A stretch of 64,000 nucleotides of DNA from Dendrolimus kikuchii (GCA_019925095.2 CM034388.1:558001-622000), one strand, 5' to 3'; counted from the first letter of the stretch, positions 30,781 through 40,557 are shown. A program made the numbers and translations. Notes: generated by a model not told the origin, from the sequence alone.

Positions 30781-30957
30781 TTATAGTGTTTCATCGTCCA
30801 TAAACATGTTTATATTGTAATAGCATTTAGCGGTCAATAGTAAATTTATTTTTTTCTTAAATAGTGTACATGGCAGTTCTCTAAGAGATTTCGGAAGCTT
30901 ATTGTATATGAAGGGCCCCATGCAATAGACAATCGAAATGTGTGCTGGGACACATAG
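30781..30957 (-). pseudogene. LINE ORF2 C-terminal fragment
   Basis: 'AHISIVYCMGPFIYNKLPKSLRELPCTLFKKKINLLLTAKCYYNINMFMDD*': the Y-N-K-LP...F-K-K-K-I..LL...YY pattern closes many CR1/L2/Jockey LINE proteins. Its upstream part ends at the foldback sequence beginning ~30960. Confidence 0.6.
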
Positions 30958-30966
30958 TAGAAGTGA

Positions 30967-31159
30967 AACTTCAACGGACAAGCGGAAAACGCCACAAAAT
31001 TTTAACTTGAAGTTTTTCGGGCAGGTTTTCAAATTGGACAAGTACATTAACAAACTGCCCGTAAAACTTCAAGTTAAAACTTTGTTGCGATTCGTTTTGC
31101 CACTTGTCCGTTGAAGTTTTTTTAAAGGCGGGAGGACAACGTCTGCCGGGTATAGCTAG
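30967..31159. mobile_element. Foldback with Helitron-like 3' end
   Basis: Arms 30967-31027 and 31051-31117 are inverted copies (AACTTCAACGGACAAG..GG.AAAACG, TTTTAACTTGAAGTTTT.CGGGCAG), about 85 percent paired with a ~24-nt loop. The plus strand then ends GACAACGTCTGCCGGGTATAGCTAG|T, an H3-type Helitron 3' end. Confidence 0.65.
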
Positions 31160-31310
31160 TATTTTATAAAAATATTCGAGATGACATCCCCTAATTAAAT
31201 AAATTGTGCATGTATTATGGATGATATAAAACACCAGACCTGACACCCAGACCATACCAAATAACGGACAGATTGTTTACATATATTTTTACCATACCAA
31301 CTTATGTGTA

Positions 31311-31838
31311 CATACATACATACATACATAACTTCACGCCAGTTCTCTTGCGGGGTAGGCACGATCAACAGAGCGCCATTTAGGCCCATTCTTACACACC
31401 TCACTTGCTTCTTTGACATTCATAACTCTTGTAATGCACACTCGTCTGTTCTGAAGGCTCCTGACATCACCCTCCGCTAGTACACGATCAATTTGATCAT
31501 GGAAGGTGTGTCGAGGCCTTCCACGACTTCTGCATCCATCCACTTTCGCATTGTATATCTGTTTAGTCATTCTTTCATCGTGCATTCTTTCCACATGCCC
31601 GAACCACCGGAGCATTCCTTTCCTTACCTTCACCCCGACACTCTCTTTCAGAGCAACTCTCTTTCTGACTTCGGTATTACGAACGCGGTCCGCGAGCGTC
31701 ACTCCACAGATTTTGCGCAGTGCTCGCATCTCGACCGCGTTTACTCTACTTTCATGCTCTCTCTTCCATACCCAACTCTCGCTTCCATACGTGAGCGTAG
31801 ATATCAGCACCGCGTTGTGATCGTATATCTTGGATGTG
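31311..31838 (-). mobile_element. RTE-1 LINE copy with 5' inversion and TSD
   Basis: Tail at left; coding part runs to the 'VPTLTYGSESWVW' region near 31820. The last 16 nt (31823-31838, GTATATCTTGGATGTG) are RTE-1 sequence in the opposite orientation, from ~120 nt further upstream in the element. Flanked by CTTATGTGTA (31301-31310, 31839-31848). Confidence 0.92.
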
Positions 31839-31848
31839 CTTATGTGTA

Positions 31849-32066
31849 TATTTGTATATATAGTATAGTTATATATCTATTATTAAAATGTAAGTAATCG
31901 TACAATAATTATGTATACCACCGTCGCCACTCCTAATCAGCAATATTCTTGCCACGGGTTGTCTGGAAGAGATCGCTTTTTAGCGATAAGACCGCCCTTT
32001 GTACCCAACTAGACTAATACTAGTTCGTAAGTTTTTCTTAATGGTGTACAATAAAGTGTTATCTAT
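31849..32066 (+). mobile_element. LINE-T 3' end, host of a P insertion
   Basis: ATTATTAAAATGTAAGTAATCG, GTCTGGAAGAGATCGCTTTTTAGCGATAAGACCGCC, GGTGTACAATAAAGTGTTATCTAT. Its (ATCT)n tail resumes at 32364-32392 after the P element. Its 5' edge was probably at 31301. Confidence 0.8.
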
Positions 32067-32363
32067 AATAAAACTACGTTTTAACGGTTTTAAGCGCGGT
32101 AATTTTATTTGATTTTGGTTTTTCCGACGTTTCGGCCACTTTTCAGTGGCCGTGATCACGGAAGACAAAGATGTGAAGTGTCAACGAGTATTGTTAAAGT
32201 TTAGTGTATTTAGCCTACCGCCAACTTATTAATTTTAATTATTTAATTTTAATTTTGTTTATGGTTATTATTTACTCTATGGGAGCCTAATCTAATTTAC
32301 TTTAAACGTAGTTAAAACGTAGTTTTATTATGTATACAAGTCGCGAAAACTTAAGAAAATATT
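32067..32363. mobile_element. P element (Penelope-like?), 297 bp
   Basis: Starts AATAAAACTACGTTTTAACGG and ends TATACAAGTCGCGAAAACTTAAGAAAATATT. Flanked by a 13-bp duplication AAGTGTTATCTAT (32054-32066, 32364-32376). The ends are partly inverted: the right side keeps only GTTAAAACGTAGTTTTATTAT of the left arm, followed by a ~30-nt extension. Inverted or partial terminal repeats with a short extension and >10-bp duplications resemble Penelope-like elements; no RT or GIY-YIG ORF is present. Confidence 0.6.
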
Positions 32364-32698
32364 AAGTGTTATCTATCTATCTATCTATCTATCATACCAG
32401 GATTCAAACCCGGAACCTTTGTATTCCAGTGAACTAGGCAACCACTCAAACATCGTAGACTAGCTGTGCCCGCAATATCTATCAGTATTTGACTGTATGC
32501 ATCGCATGCTTAATCCAGTACTGACACTACCCGAAACCCGAAAAGATGGCGCCACTGTTTCAATTCACTAACATATACCACGGCAACGAAAATGACGGCA
32601 ACAGTTTTAATGCGTCGCTCTCATGGTTAGAGTTCTATCTTCGCTAGATGGCGTTACCGGTATTTATGATTAGGTACTTCGAATTAACAATTAAGGTA

Positions 32699-33016
32699 GA
32701 TATCCGTGCAGGAACGGAGAAGGAATACAATTTCCTGCGTTGGGGCGGCCTGTCGTAAGAGGCGACTAAACAACCCCAGCCAGGTGGTAGGGCATTTGCC
32801 CGAGTGGATGGCTACTACCCCTGGTCTAAAGCATGCCGCCATAACAACTTTGAGTTGTGTTCCGGCATTAGTGACCAGGTTCCAGACTCACTTAAGAGAG
32901 CAGCAGCGCATTTGTAGCATCTTTGGTGTTGCAAATGTCCATAGGCGATGGTAACTGCTTTCCATCCAGTGGGCCGTCTGCCTGTCTGCTGAACTCCTAC
33001 AATAAAATAAAATAAA
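32699..33016 (+). repeat. Repeat A, complete
   Basis: ATATCCGTGCAGGAACGGAG to GAACTCCTACAATAAAATAAAATAAA. 33017-33298 downstream is unassigned. Confidence 0.9.
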
Positions 33017-33310
33017 TAGATATTTTAAGAATTATAAAATGCTCACTTCATGACATACGTTGTTTTAACGCGAGAGAAGCTGCGCGCAAAACCTAGTAAT
33101 TATAATACTCAAATAAGCTCCGAAACCATACAACAGATTACAGTAAAATTTTCCTTATCTTCTTTGTATGTGTAATTGCGATATTTTGCAAGGTGCAGGT
33201 CTCGTGTCGTCTCGTCAATCCAGTGCTAACACTATCCCAATTTTTTCCAAATTGATTTTCAGCGCCATCTGTCGTAAAACATGGTGTTACGTCACGCATG
33301 GAATAATTTA

Positions 33311-33702
33311 CATACATACATAACTTCACGCCAGTTCCCTTGCGGGGTAGGCACGAACAACAGAGTGCCATTTGGGCTTATTCTTACACACCTCACCTGC
33401 CTCTTTGACATTCACAACTCTTGTCATGCACGCTCGTCTGTTCTTAAGGCTCCTGACATCACCCTCCGCCAGTACACGATCAATTTGATCATGGAAGGTG
33501 TGTCGTGGCCTTCCACGACTTCTGCATCCATCCACTTTTGCATTGTATATCTGTTTAGTCATTCTTTCATCATGCATTCTTTCCACATGCCCGAACCACC
33601 GGAGCATTCCTTTCCTTACCTTCACCCCGACACTCTCTTTCAGACCAACTCTCTTTCTTACTTCGGTATTACGAACGCGGTCCGCGAGCGTCACTCCAAG
33701 CG
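33311..33702 (-). mobile_element. RTE-1 LINE copy with TSD
   Basis: CATACATACATAACTTCACG to GCGAGCGTCACTCC. Flanked by TGGAATAATTTA (33299-33310, 33703-33714). The frame stays open from 'GVTLADRV' to the end. A few bases (AAGCG) at 33698-33702 are untemplated filler or target. Confidence 0.93.
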
Positions 33703-33917
33703 TGGAATAATTTATTGCTACATAATTGGCAAGCTTAAAACAGAAGTCCACGTACGTGCCAAAATCTGTCAATACAGAAAGCGGAAAACCTTCGCAGATG
33801 CATTTACGAACATGTTTAGTGTTTTACATATTATCACGTAAAAGTTAAGATATTTGTATAAGTAACTAACTCCGGTGGCTCGGCGACCCAAAGTGAGTCT
33901 TGGTCTCCGAAAACAAC

Positions 33918-34130
33918 TAAAAAGTATAAAATAACTTATTTCTAAAGCTATTATTATTAATATATATTATCTAAAACATCTTAAAGTCGGTGCTTAGTAA
34001 TTTTCAAAATATAGTAATTTTTATGTTTTACTTTGCACCGACTTCAAGATGTTTTAGATAATATATATTAATAATAATAGCTTTAGAAATAAGTTATTTT
34101 ATACTTTTTAGTTTTTGAAGTCGGTTTTTT
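33918..34130. repeat. FB palindrome: ~80-bp inverted arms
   Basis: AACTAAAAAGTATAAAATAACTTATTTCTAAAGC... pairs with ...GCTTTAGAAATAAGTTATTTTATACTTTTTAGTT. Arms are near perfect and separated by ~43 nt (TTAGTAATTTTCAAAATATAGTAATTT...). The same structure recurs at 50.8-51.4 kb. Confidence 0.93.
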
Positions 34131-34575
34131 TATTTTTTTGTTACTTTTTAGTGTCTAGCTATGTATGGGTAGACCTACAAAAGGTGCCGCGCTCCTTAAA
34201 AAATATAGGTCCCAAGAAACGGGAACAAAAAAATGTTCGTAAAATGAAAACTACTGGGCCAAACTATGTTAAATTTTTAGGGGACCAAATGGCAACTATT
34301 CCGCATCAAACTAAACAAGAATCACGTAAATCGGATCATAAATCTCAGCGTAATCGGTGTACATATGGAACGGAATGAAAATTTTTTCGTAAAAAATGTT
34401 CATAAAATGAAAATTACTGGGCCAAACTATGTTAAATTTTTAGGGGACCAAATGGCAGCTATTCCGCGTCGAACAAAAAACAAATCGGATCATAAATCTT
34501 GGAGTAATCGGTGAACATACATAAATAAAAAAAGATCCCGACGAATTGAGAACCTACTCCTTTTTTTGAAGTCGG
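34131..34575 (-). repeat. FB repeat body with tandem duplication
   Basis: From GAAGTCGGTTTTTTTATTT to TCCTTTTTTTGAAGTCGG. It holds two ~125-bp units (AAATG.AAA.TACTGGGCCAAACTATG..GGGGACCAAATGGCA.CTATTCCGC..AAATCGGATCATAAATCT..GTAATCGGTG). Same body at 50322-50800 in the other orientation. Confidence 0.75.
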
Positions 34576-34599
34576 TTAAAGAGAGCACGCAACTTTCCC

Positions 34600-34765
34600 C
34601 TGTCCTGCGCAGTGTCTTGCCAGTTGTGGGTATGTAGTGCGACAGGTCAGCTTCCACTCTGTCCTTCCAGCGATACTTGGGACGACCAATCGGTCGCCGA
34701 CTGACTGGTCGCCCCAAGTATGTTTTCTTCACTCCTCGATCCGTTCTAAATGACCAAACTAGCGG
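34600..34765 (-). pseudogene. RTE-like LINE C-terminal fragment (third family)
   Basis: Reverse frames give 'GHLERI' then, after a stop, 'KKTYLGRPVSRRPIGRPKYRWKDRVEADL', the basic GRP(K/R)xRW..D.V..DL tail that ends many RTE-clade proteins. Sequence differs from RTE-1. 34766-35185 beyond is AT-rich, with a possible LINE C-terminal trace near 34840. Confidence 0.6.
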
Positions 34766-35185
34766 AGAAGGTGAGATTTTATCTCCTCAATTAAAGGAAA
34801 GATTTCTGTAGTCTTAAATGCTTCAAAATGTTGGAACAACTCCCCCACCAATAAGAAATCTGCAGTCAGTTCAAGGGTTTGAAACTCAAGAAGTTTCTTG
34901 TTGACCACCAAAAATCACAGGCGGGCCAAAGACACGACAGCAGCATTTTATAATTCTGGTATTGCTTTAAGGCTGTTTTTTTATTTATTTACTTATCTAT
35001 CGATTAATATGTTGTGTATAATATCACTAAATTTATTATATGTTTATGTGTTGTATATGAATTTTATCTTATAAATATTTATAAATTTATTGAATTCAGT
35101 ACAATTATTATACTGAGTTCACACACACAGTTATAACTCAGTATTAATATTTGTCTTTATTACAACAATAATATCATTATTTATT

Positions 35186-35813
35186 ACATACATACATACA
35201 TACATAACTTCACGCCAGTTCCCTTGCGGGGTAGGCACGAACAACAGAGCGCCATTTAGGCTTATTCTTACACACCTCACTTGCTTCTTTGACATTCATA
35301 ACTCTAGTCATGCACGCTCGTCTGTTACACGATCAATTTGATCATGGAAGGTGTGTCGTGGCCTTCCACGACTTCAGCATCCATCCACTTTTGCATTGTA
35401 TATCTGTTTAGTCATTCTTTCCACATGCCCGAACCACCGGAGCATTCCTTTCCTTACCTTCACCCCGACACTTTCTTTAAGACCAACTCTCTTTCTTACT
35501 TCGGTATTACGAACGCGGTCCGCGAGCGTCACTTCGCAGATTTTGCGCAGTGCTCGCATCTCGACCGCGTTTACTCTACTTTCATGCTCTTTCTTCCACA
35601 CCCAACTCTTGCTTCCATACGTGAGCGTAGGTACCAGCACCGCGTTGTGTACGGCGAGCTGGGCCTTCTGGCTGAGGTTCTTAGCGCCTAGAAGTTTACC
35701 TAACGCTCCATTCACACTATTCCCCAAATTCACTCTTCTTTCTATATCAGCGGTGTACCTTCCATCCCTGCTAAAAGCACATCCAAGATATACAAACTCA
35801 CTCACTTGCTCCA
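35186..35813 (-). mobile_element. RTE-1 LINE copy
   Basis: Tail CATACATACATACATACATAACTTC to ACTCACTCACTTGCTCC. It has the 15-nt 'HDERM' deletion (also in 41.1, 44.7 and 58.3 kb copies) and a 31-nt frame-breaking deletion near 35325. Reads back to 'EQVSEFVYLGCAFSRDGRYTADIERRV'. Confidence 0.92.
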
Positions 35814-35867
35814 AAATTGTCTAATATGGAAATATTCAATTTTCTGAAATAAATGAATCCTGTATGT

Positions 35868-36325
35868 CTTTCAAGACCACGGGCCATAAAAATGGCCCGG
35901 ACTTTTGGAGGGCTTGCCATGGGGCCATGGGAAGGTCAACACGTAAAACCCCCTTGACAAATTTAATCTAAATGTGACGTGACACTGACCGGCGATTATC
36001 CCTATCCACACCATATAGTAATGCACCCAAGGACAAGCACCGGCCAGTGTAGGACTATTGTGGGAAATGAGGACAAAAAGTACCGGGCTATTGGGGTGAA
36101 ATGCTAGTGGAACTATCTGGCAATATGGGGACTATGGCGTCTGCCCGTCGCAATGTTCAGGGAAAAATTGACAGACGGTGACCCGCCACTCCCTCTATGG
36201 GCCCCAAAAAATGCCATAGAAGACAGGGGCAACATGGGTGAGTGGCTAAAGGGTGTAGAGAGGTGGGCTGCAGGGTCACCGAAGCTACTTCTGACGTGAT
36301 GCCCAATAATTAAATTATTATTATT
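35868..36325 (-). repeat. Repeat G-a
   Basis: CACGGGCCATAAAAATGGCCCGGACTTTTGGAGGGCTTGC..GGCCATGGGAAGG, CACTGACCGGCGATTATCCC, GGGAAATGAGGACAAAAAGTACCGGGCTATTGGGG, GACGTGATGCC. Matches 60.95-61.34 kb and 49.81-49.97 kb. Probably a LINE or LTR untranslated part. Confidence 0.6.
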
Positions 36326-36340
36326 ATTATGAAATATTTT

Positions 36341-36609
36341 GACTATATGACTAAACAGATATACAATGCAAAAGTGGATGGATGCAGAAGTCGTGGAAGG
36401 CCACGACACACCTTCCATGATCAAATTGATCGTGTACTAGCAGAAGGTGATGTCAGGAGCCTTAAGAACAGACGAGCTTGCATGACAAGAGTTATGAATG
36501 TCAAAGAAGCAAGTGAGGTGTGTAAGAATAAGCCTAAATGGCGCTCTGTTGTTCGTGCCTACCCCGCAAGGGAACTGGCGTGAAGTTATGTATGTATGTA
36601 TGTATGTAT
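36341..36609 (+). mobile_element. RTE-1 LINE copy with TSD
   Basis: Begins TGACTAAACAGATATACAATGC and ends (ATGT)n. Flanked by GAAATATTTT (36331-36340, 36610-36619). Inserted at the end of repeat G-a. Confidence 0.93.
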
Positions 36610-36961
36610 GAAATATTTTTTAACGAGTATATAAACTTCATATAAGTATTATGAATTAGGGGGTAATATTTTAACCAAGTACCTACTTGTATAAATTACT
36701 AATTAATTAATTCAGTAATGGGCCAGTGGCATCTACACGCTCATGGCCGCCGCTACCGACGCGACGTCATATTAACATTTCAAATAGTGCTTTTTACTAT
36801 CTTTAACAAAATAAACCACATAAAAACAATTGTAATGTTGGACTTATATTATTATACACTCATTTGTCTCACTATTAGGGCTACTAAACTTAACTATAAT
36901 TTGTTAAACCGAAGTAGTTTGTTTTAATTTGATTTTCAATTAACCATCTTGTTTCGGTACT

Positions 36962-37180
36962 TTGAAATCAATAACTCTTTATTGTTTACCAATACAAAAA
37001 AAGAACTTACAGACTAAAACTACGTCTCATTATGCTCAAAGGGCGGTCTTATCGCTAAAAAGCGATCTCTTCCAGACAACCCCAGGAATGAATTGAGATT
37101 ATAATGATGATGGTGGTATACATAGTATAATTTCTTACATTCTGATAATAGATATATAAATGTAGTATATACAGATAAGT
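36962..37180 (-). mobile_element. LINE-T 3' end
   Basis: AATAACTCTTTATTGTTTACCAATAC, GGGCGGTCTTATCGCTAAAAAGCGATCTCTTCCAGACAACCCC. The ATCT tail is lost. 36620-36961 upstream is unassigned, AT-rich. Confidence 0.68.
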
Positions 37181-37206
37181 ATATACGTACATACTGTTAC
37201 AACTTA

Positions 37207-37545
37207 GCCAAAGTTTTTAGTTTTTTTTTAATTATTATTATTAACATCTCTACGGACTCGAGTTCCGTACCTTTTTTTACTACTTAATTTCTATGAAAAT
37301 TTTTAGAGTCCATACACGCTTATTGTTTGTTTTTGTTACTGTGTGTGACATTAATTTAGTGATTTTTATGTTGTGGTGTACCTTAAGAATAACTTATTAT
37401 ATTAATTTTAATACTAATGTAGAGTGTATCTGTTACATGCTGGTGTTGTGAGGAAGTGCATGTGCAGTGTTGGCCTTATATCTATACTTATATATATATT
37501 GTCCTATCTAGTGCCATATGTGTTGTTTTTTTCTTTTCTGTGCCT
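37207..37545 (+). repeat. Repeat G-b
   Basis: TCTCTACGGACTCGAGTTCCGTACC, ACTTAATTTCTATGAAAAT, CATACACGCTTATTGTTTG, GTATCTGTTACATGCTGGTGTTGTGAGGAAGTGCATGTGCAG, CTTTTCTGTGCCTG. Nearly uninterrupted reference for this family. No ORF. Confidence 0.7.
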
Positions 37546-37765
37546 GGATTATTAATTTTTAGGCTCTTTGTGTGTCTCGGTTTGTTTGTGGAGTGTGCGT
37601 GTAATGCAATGTGTTGGTAGTGCGCGTTGGTTTGAATATGTGTATAAGTTTTATTGTTAGTTATGTGTTTGTGACTTTGTGTGGTGTCATGATTTATTGT
37701 TTAACTGTTGTGACATGAAAAATTTTCAGTTGGTGTTGATGATGATGGATGGTTTAGGAGGGGGA

Positions 37766-38038
37766 TTATTGGCTCTCCATTAGGCGTTGGACCACCGTCT
37801 TGTCTCTCATGCGTATCGCCATTTTTATATTATAATCCCTGATTTCATCGGCTATGGCTTTCTCCGCTTTAAGGATGAAGGTGACGGTAGCGTCCTCTTT
37901 GTACACGGCTGTGTAGTAAATACATTTACCCGTGTGCCACGAAATCGCCACGACCGCATGAGGGATGCTCTTGTACAGATCGATCTTGTTGGATTTGGAC
38001 CTCACGATCACCACTGTCTCGAAGGTTATAGCAGGGTT
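37766..38038 (-). CDS. Unidentified ORF, ~90 codons open, 82 aa from ATG
   Basis: Open from just after two stops at ~38039: '...ITFETVVIVRSKSNKIDLYKSIPHAVVAISWHTGKCIYYTAVYKEDATVTFILKAEKAIADEIRDYNIKMAIRMRDKTVVQRL' and a stop at 37766. The composition is protein-like (alternating hydrophobic strand pattern, then an amphipathic helix) and not simple-sequence. I do not recognise it; no RT, integrase or transposase motif. It could be an exon, a captured fragment, or part of an LTR element. A first ATG gives 82 residues. Confidence 0.35.
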   Translation of the reverse strand, partial: NPAITFETVVIVRSKSNKIDLYKSIPHAVVAISWHTGKCIYYTAVYKEDATVTFILKAEKAIADEIRDYNIKMAIRMRDKTVVQRLMESQ

Positions 38039-38057
38039 TTATTACCCTCCTCATTTG

Positions 38058-38822
38058 GAGCCTATTGTTATTATACTTGTTTAAGGCCGTTCGCAAACAT
38101 AATCCTGCAGGTGTGCAGAATCATGTTTTCTGGGAATAGCGTCGACAGAGGCGCAGGTGTGATTCGTGGAAATCATTGTTTACCCGATCGTGACACATTG
38201 TAAGCTGAGTACAAAGGGATGCCTAAAAGGGGAGATCGGCAGTCGAGCGAGGATTACGATACGAGCAAGACGTAGATTCGACAAGTGATATAGTGACGGA
38301 CTTTGCGCGTGTTATTGAATCGTGCAGTGTATATTGTTTTTAGTCAGTTATATTTGTACCTGTTTTATACGTGTTGACATACATACATACATAACTTCAC
38401 GCCAGTTCCTTTGCGGGGTAGGCCCGAACAACAGAGCGCCATTCAGGCTGATTCTTACACACCTCACTTGCTTCTTTGACATTCATAGGTCTTATCATGC
38501 ACGCTCGTCTGTTCTTAAGGCTCCTGATATCACCTTCTGCAATACACGATCAATTTGATCATGGAAGGTGTGTCCGTGGCCTTCCACGACTTCTGCATCC
38601 ATCCATTTTTGCATTGTATGTCTGTTTAACCACCGGAGCATTCCTTTCCTTACCTTCACCCCGACCCTCTCTTTCAGACCAACTCTCTTTCTTACTTCGG
38701 TATTACGAACGCGGTCCGCGAGCGTCACTCCGCAGACGTTATTATACGTGTTTGTACAGTTTTAATAAACTCTATAGTATTTCCAAAGGCATTTTAATTC
38801 GAGTCCTGCGTAACTCTTTACA
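38058..38822 (+). repeat. LTR1 copy split by RTE-1
   Basis: AGCCTATTGTTATTATACTTG and GGCCGTTCGCAAACATAAT to AATAAACTCTATAG..AATTCGAGTCC, homologous to 23337-23700. About 24 bp of extra sequence distinguishes the middle. Interrupted by RTE-1 at 38376-38741. Confidence 0.55.
38376..38741 (-). mobile_element. RTE-1 LINE copy with TSD
   Basis: GACATACATACATACATAACTTC to CGAGCGTCACTCCGCAGACG. Flanked by TTATACGTGTT (38365-38375, 38742-38752). A 37-nt deletion removes 'GHVERMHDERM' and breaks the frame. Confidence 0.93.
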
Positions 38823-38999
38823 GTACATTTAAATATCATCATATTACAAGGACAGGTAATATTTTCTGATCAATGTTTTAAATATTGCTAGCGATTTTGC
38901 TTGTTGGATAGCAATTGGCAGCGCGTGCTCAAAGTTTTATAGCCTTGACGGTAAAAGAATTTGAACTATGCGCAGGGGACCTTAACTTATTTGTATTGT

Positions 39000-39400
39000 A
39001 TTCTACTCATAGTCTCTCAAGACTATAAGTAGAATACTGAGCCAAGATCACCGTCTTCTATGGGTAAGGTGCCCAGAAGGCTGGCTACGTTTCCTGGCTG
39101 CGCAGGGGTGTTTAGTTTCAGTTGAGTGGAAGGCCGTATGGGAGCACTGAATAAAGTCAAAGCGTTCTTTAAGATAATGAGGAGTATTCGGGAAAAATAA
39201 GATACTGTACAGAAGGCAAAGAATATGAGGATTCCGGCGAACAAAGATTGGGAACCACTTGAGTTTTGTTTACGAAATTCAGAGACGTGGTCATATTTCA
39301 GTAGGCCAAATATGAACCTTATACAGAAGTTTTGGAGATGCTCAAGTTTATTGGGTTAAATGTAGATAGCTGGCGTCAGCATAATTAAGGATAGGGAGCA
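39000..39400 (-). pseudogene. LINE C-terminal fragment (same family as 5.7 kb)
   Basis: Reverse frames give 'KLKWFP' .. 'FAGILIFFAFCTVSYFSRILLIILKNALTLF' shifted against 'RRNPHILCLLYSILFFPNTPHYLKERFDF', matching the 5.7 kb protein. Frameshifts and a truncated end. 38823-38999 is unassigned. Confidence 0.6.
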
Positions 39401-39476
39401 GCGCCGTAAATAGCCTTCTATGCGCTCTACGCGAGCTTCTATAACTGCGCCCTTGTTTCTTTTAGATATTATATTA

Positions 39477-39926
39477 GGTTGGGGAAAAAGTTTCTTCGCA
39501 TTTTATATAAAAATTCAAAAGGTTTTTTTATAAAGTTTATTTACATTTGACTAAAGTATGTAGGTGCCATTTTATTGGATAATTTTTTGCCATCTTGTAG
39601 GTAGGGACGTGATCTCATTACTATAATAATTTTGGGGCTTTGGTTTTGGCAGTCCTCTCGTGATGTTAACCTGACACTGCCTAAGGAATTCTGCAGAGAC
39701 CAAAACAGGTGAAAATCGAATCGAATTTCTTCATTAGATTCACTCATTTTAACAATAAGAAAAACAAATGAAAATCACACATTTTCCTAATTTGAATTTG
39801 GAATTGTCTTCTTTAATATTAAAACTTTTTAATCATACCAAAACCAGCCAGATACAAATGGTATAGCCAAAGAGATGTTATTACAAGTTCATACATACTA
39901 TATGCGAAAAGACTTTTTCCCCAGCC
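39477..39926 (-). mobile_element. Internally deleted mariner, 450 bp
   Basis: TIRs GGTTGGGGAAAAAGT and its complement, TA on both sides (39475-39476, 39927-39928). Reverse frame reads 'MSESNEEIR' fused to 'FDFHLFWSLQNSLGSVRLTSRE..MAPTYF', i.e. the start and the end of the transposase at 53 kb joined in frame with ~800 bp removed. TIRs are intact, so it could have moved with a transposase supplied in trans. Confidence 0.88.
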
Positions 39927-40557
39927 TATTAGGTATCCTAGCTAGAGCAATGCTATATGCTATAGGCCTACTTTATTATATTCAGGGTGAAAATATAACG
40001 CACAAGGACCTTGGTGTTGGTGGACCAATTATCTAATATTTTGGAAGAAAAATCTGTTTGTTTAAAGAATTAGACCAAAATAATGTTTTTGATGATACTG
40101 GCATGTAGGTACGTATGTGTTGGAATCGAGCACTAGGGGCGCAGCGGGAACTTATCAGGAGCAAACCGAAAAAATCATAGACCTGCCTGGTCTGGCCATT
40201 CTTGCGCACCCCAGAGTCTGCGATCTGTGCCTGGGCACCGGTGGCACCGACCTATTTACGGCATTGATAAGGAGGGAGGGATAAATTGTCTTTTTTGCAG
40301 TCGGATTCTTGATTTTTTTATTGATTTATTTTAATTAGCATTGTAAAATTGGGTACATAGTCCATAGGTGCATCAGAAACTCAAGAGCTTTAGGAATATT
40401 TTGTCTATATTAAAACTTGTTTTCAAACTGGTTTTTGCAACTGTGTACTAATTAGGTATATTGACGTCATTATTATCGGATTAATTTAGTCAAGACTAGC
40501 CCTGACCGTGATTTCGTTTGCATCTGGTTACGAATTTACGTTTATATCATTTAAATC
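39927..40557. other. No feature recognised
   Basis: A CG-richer patch at 40130-40290 has short open stretches but no named motif. No repeat match. Confidence 0.4.

Larger units (their letters stand above)
31176..32462 (-). mobile_element. SINE-B, split by LINE-T, RTE-1 and P
   Basis: Left part 31176-31300 (CCCAGACCATACCAAATAACGGA..ACCATACCAA) is the SINE body; right part 32393-32462 (CATACCAGGATTCAAACCCGGAACC..CAACCACTCAAACATCG) is the tRNA head with B-box complement. CATACCA is present on both sides of the insert (31293-31299, 32393-32399), the likely target duplication of LINE-T. Confidence 0.75.
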
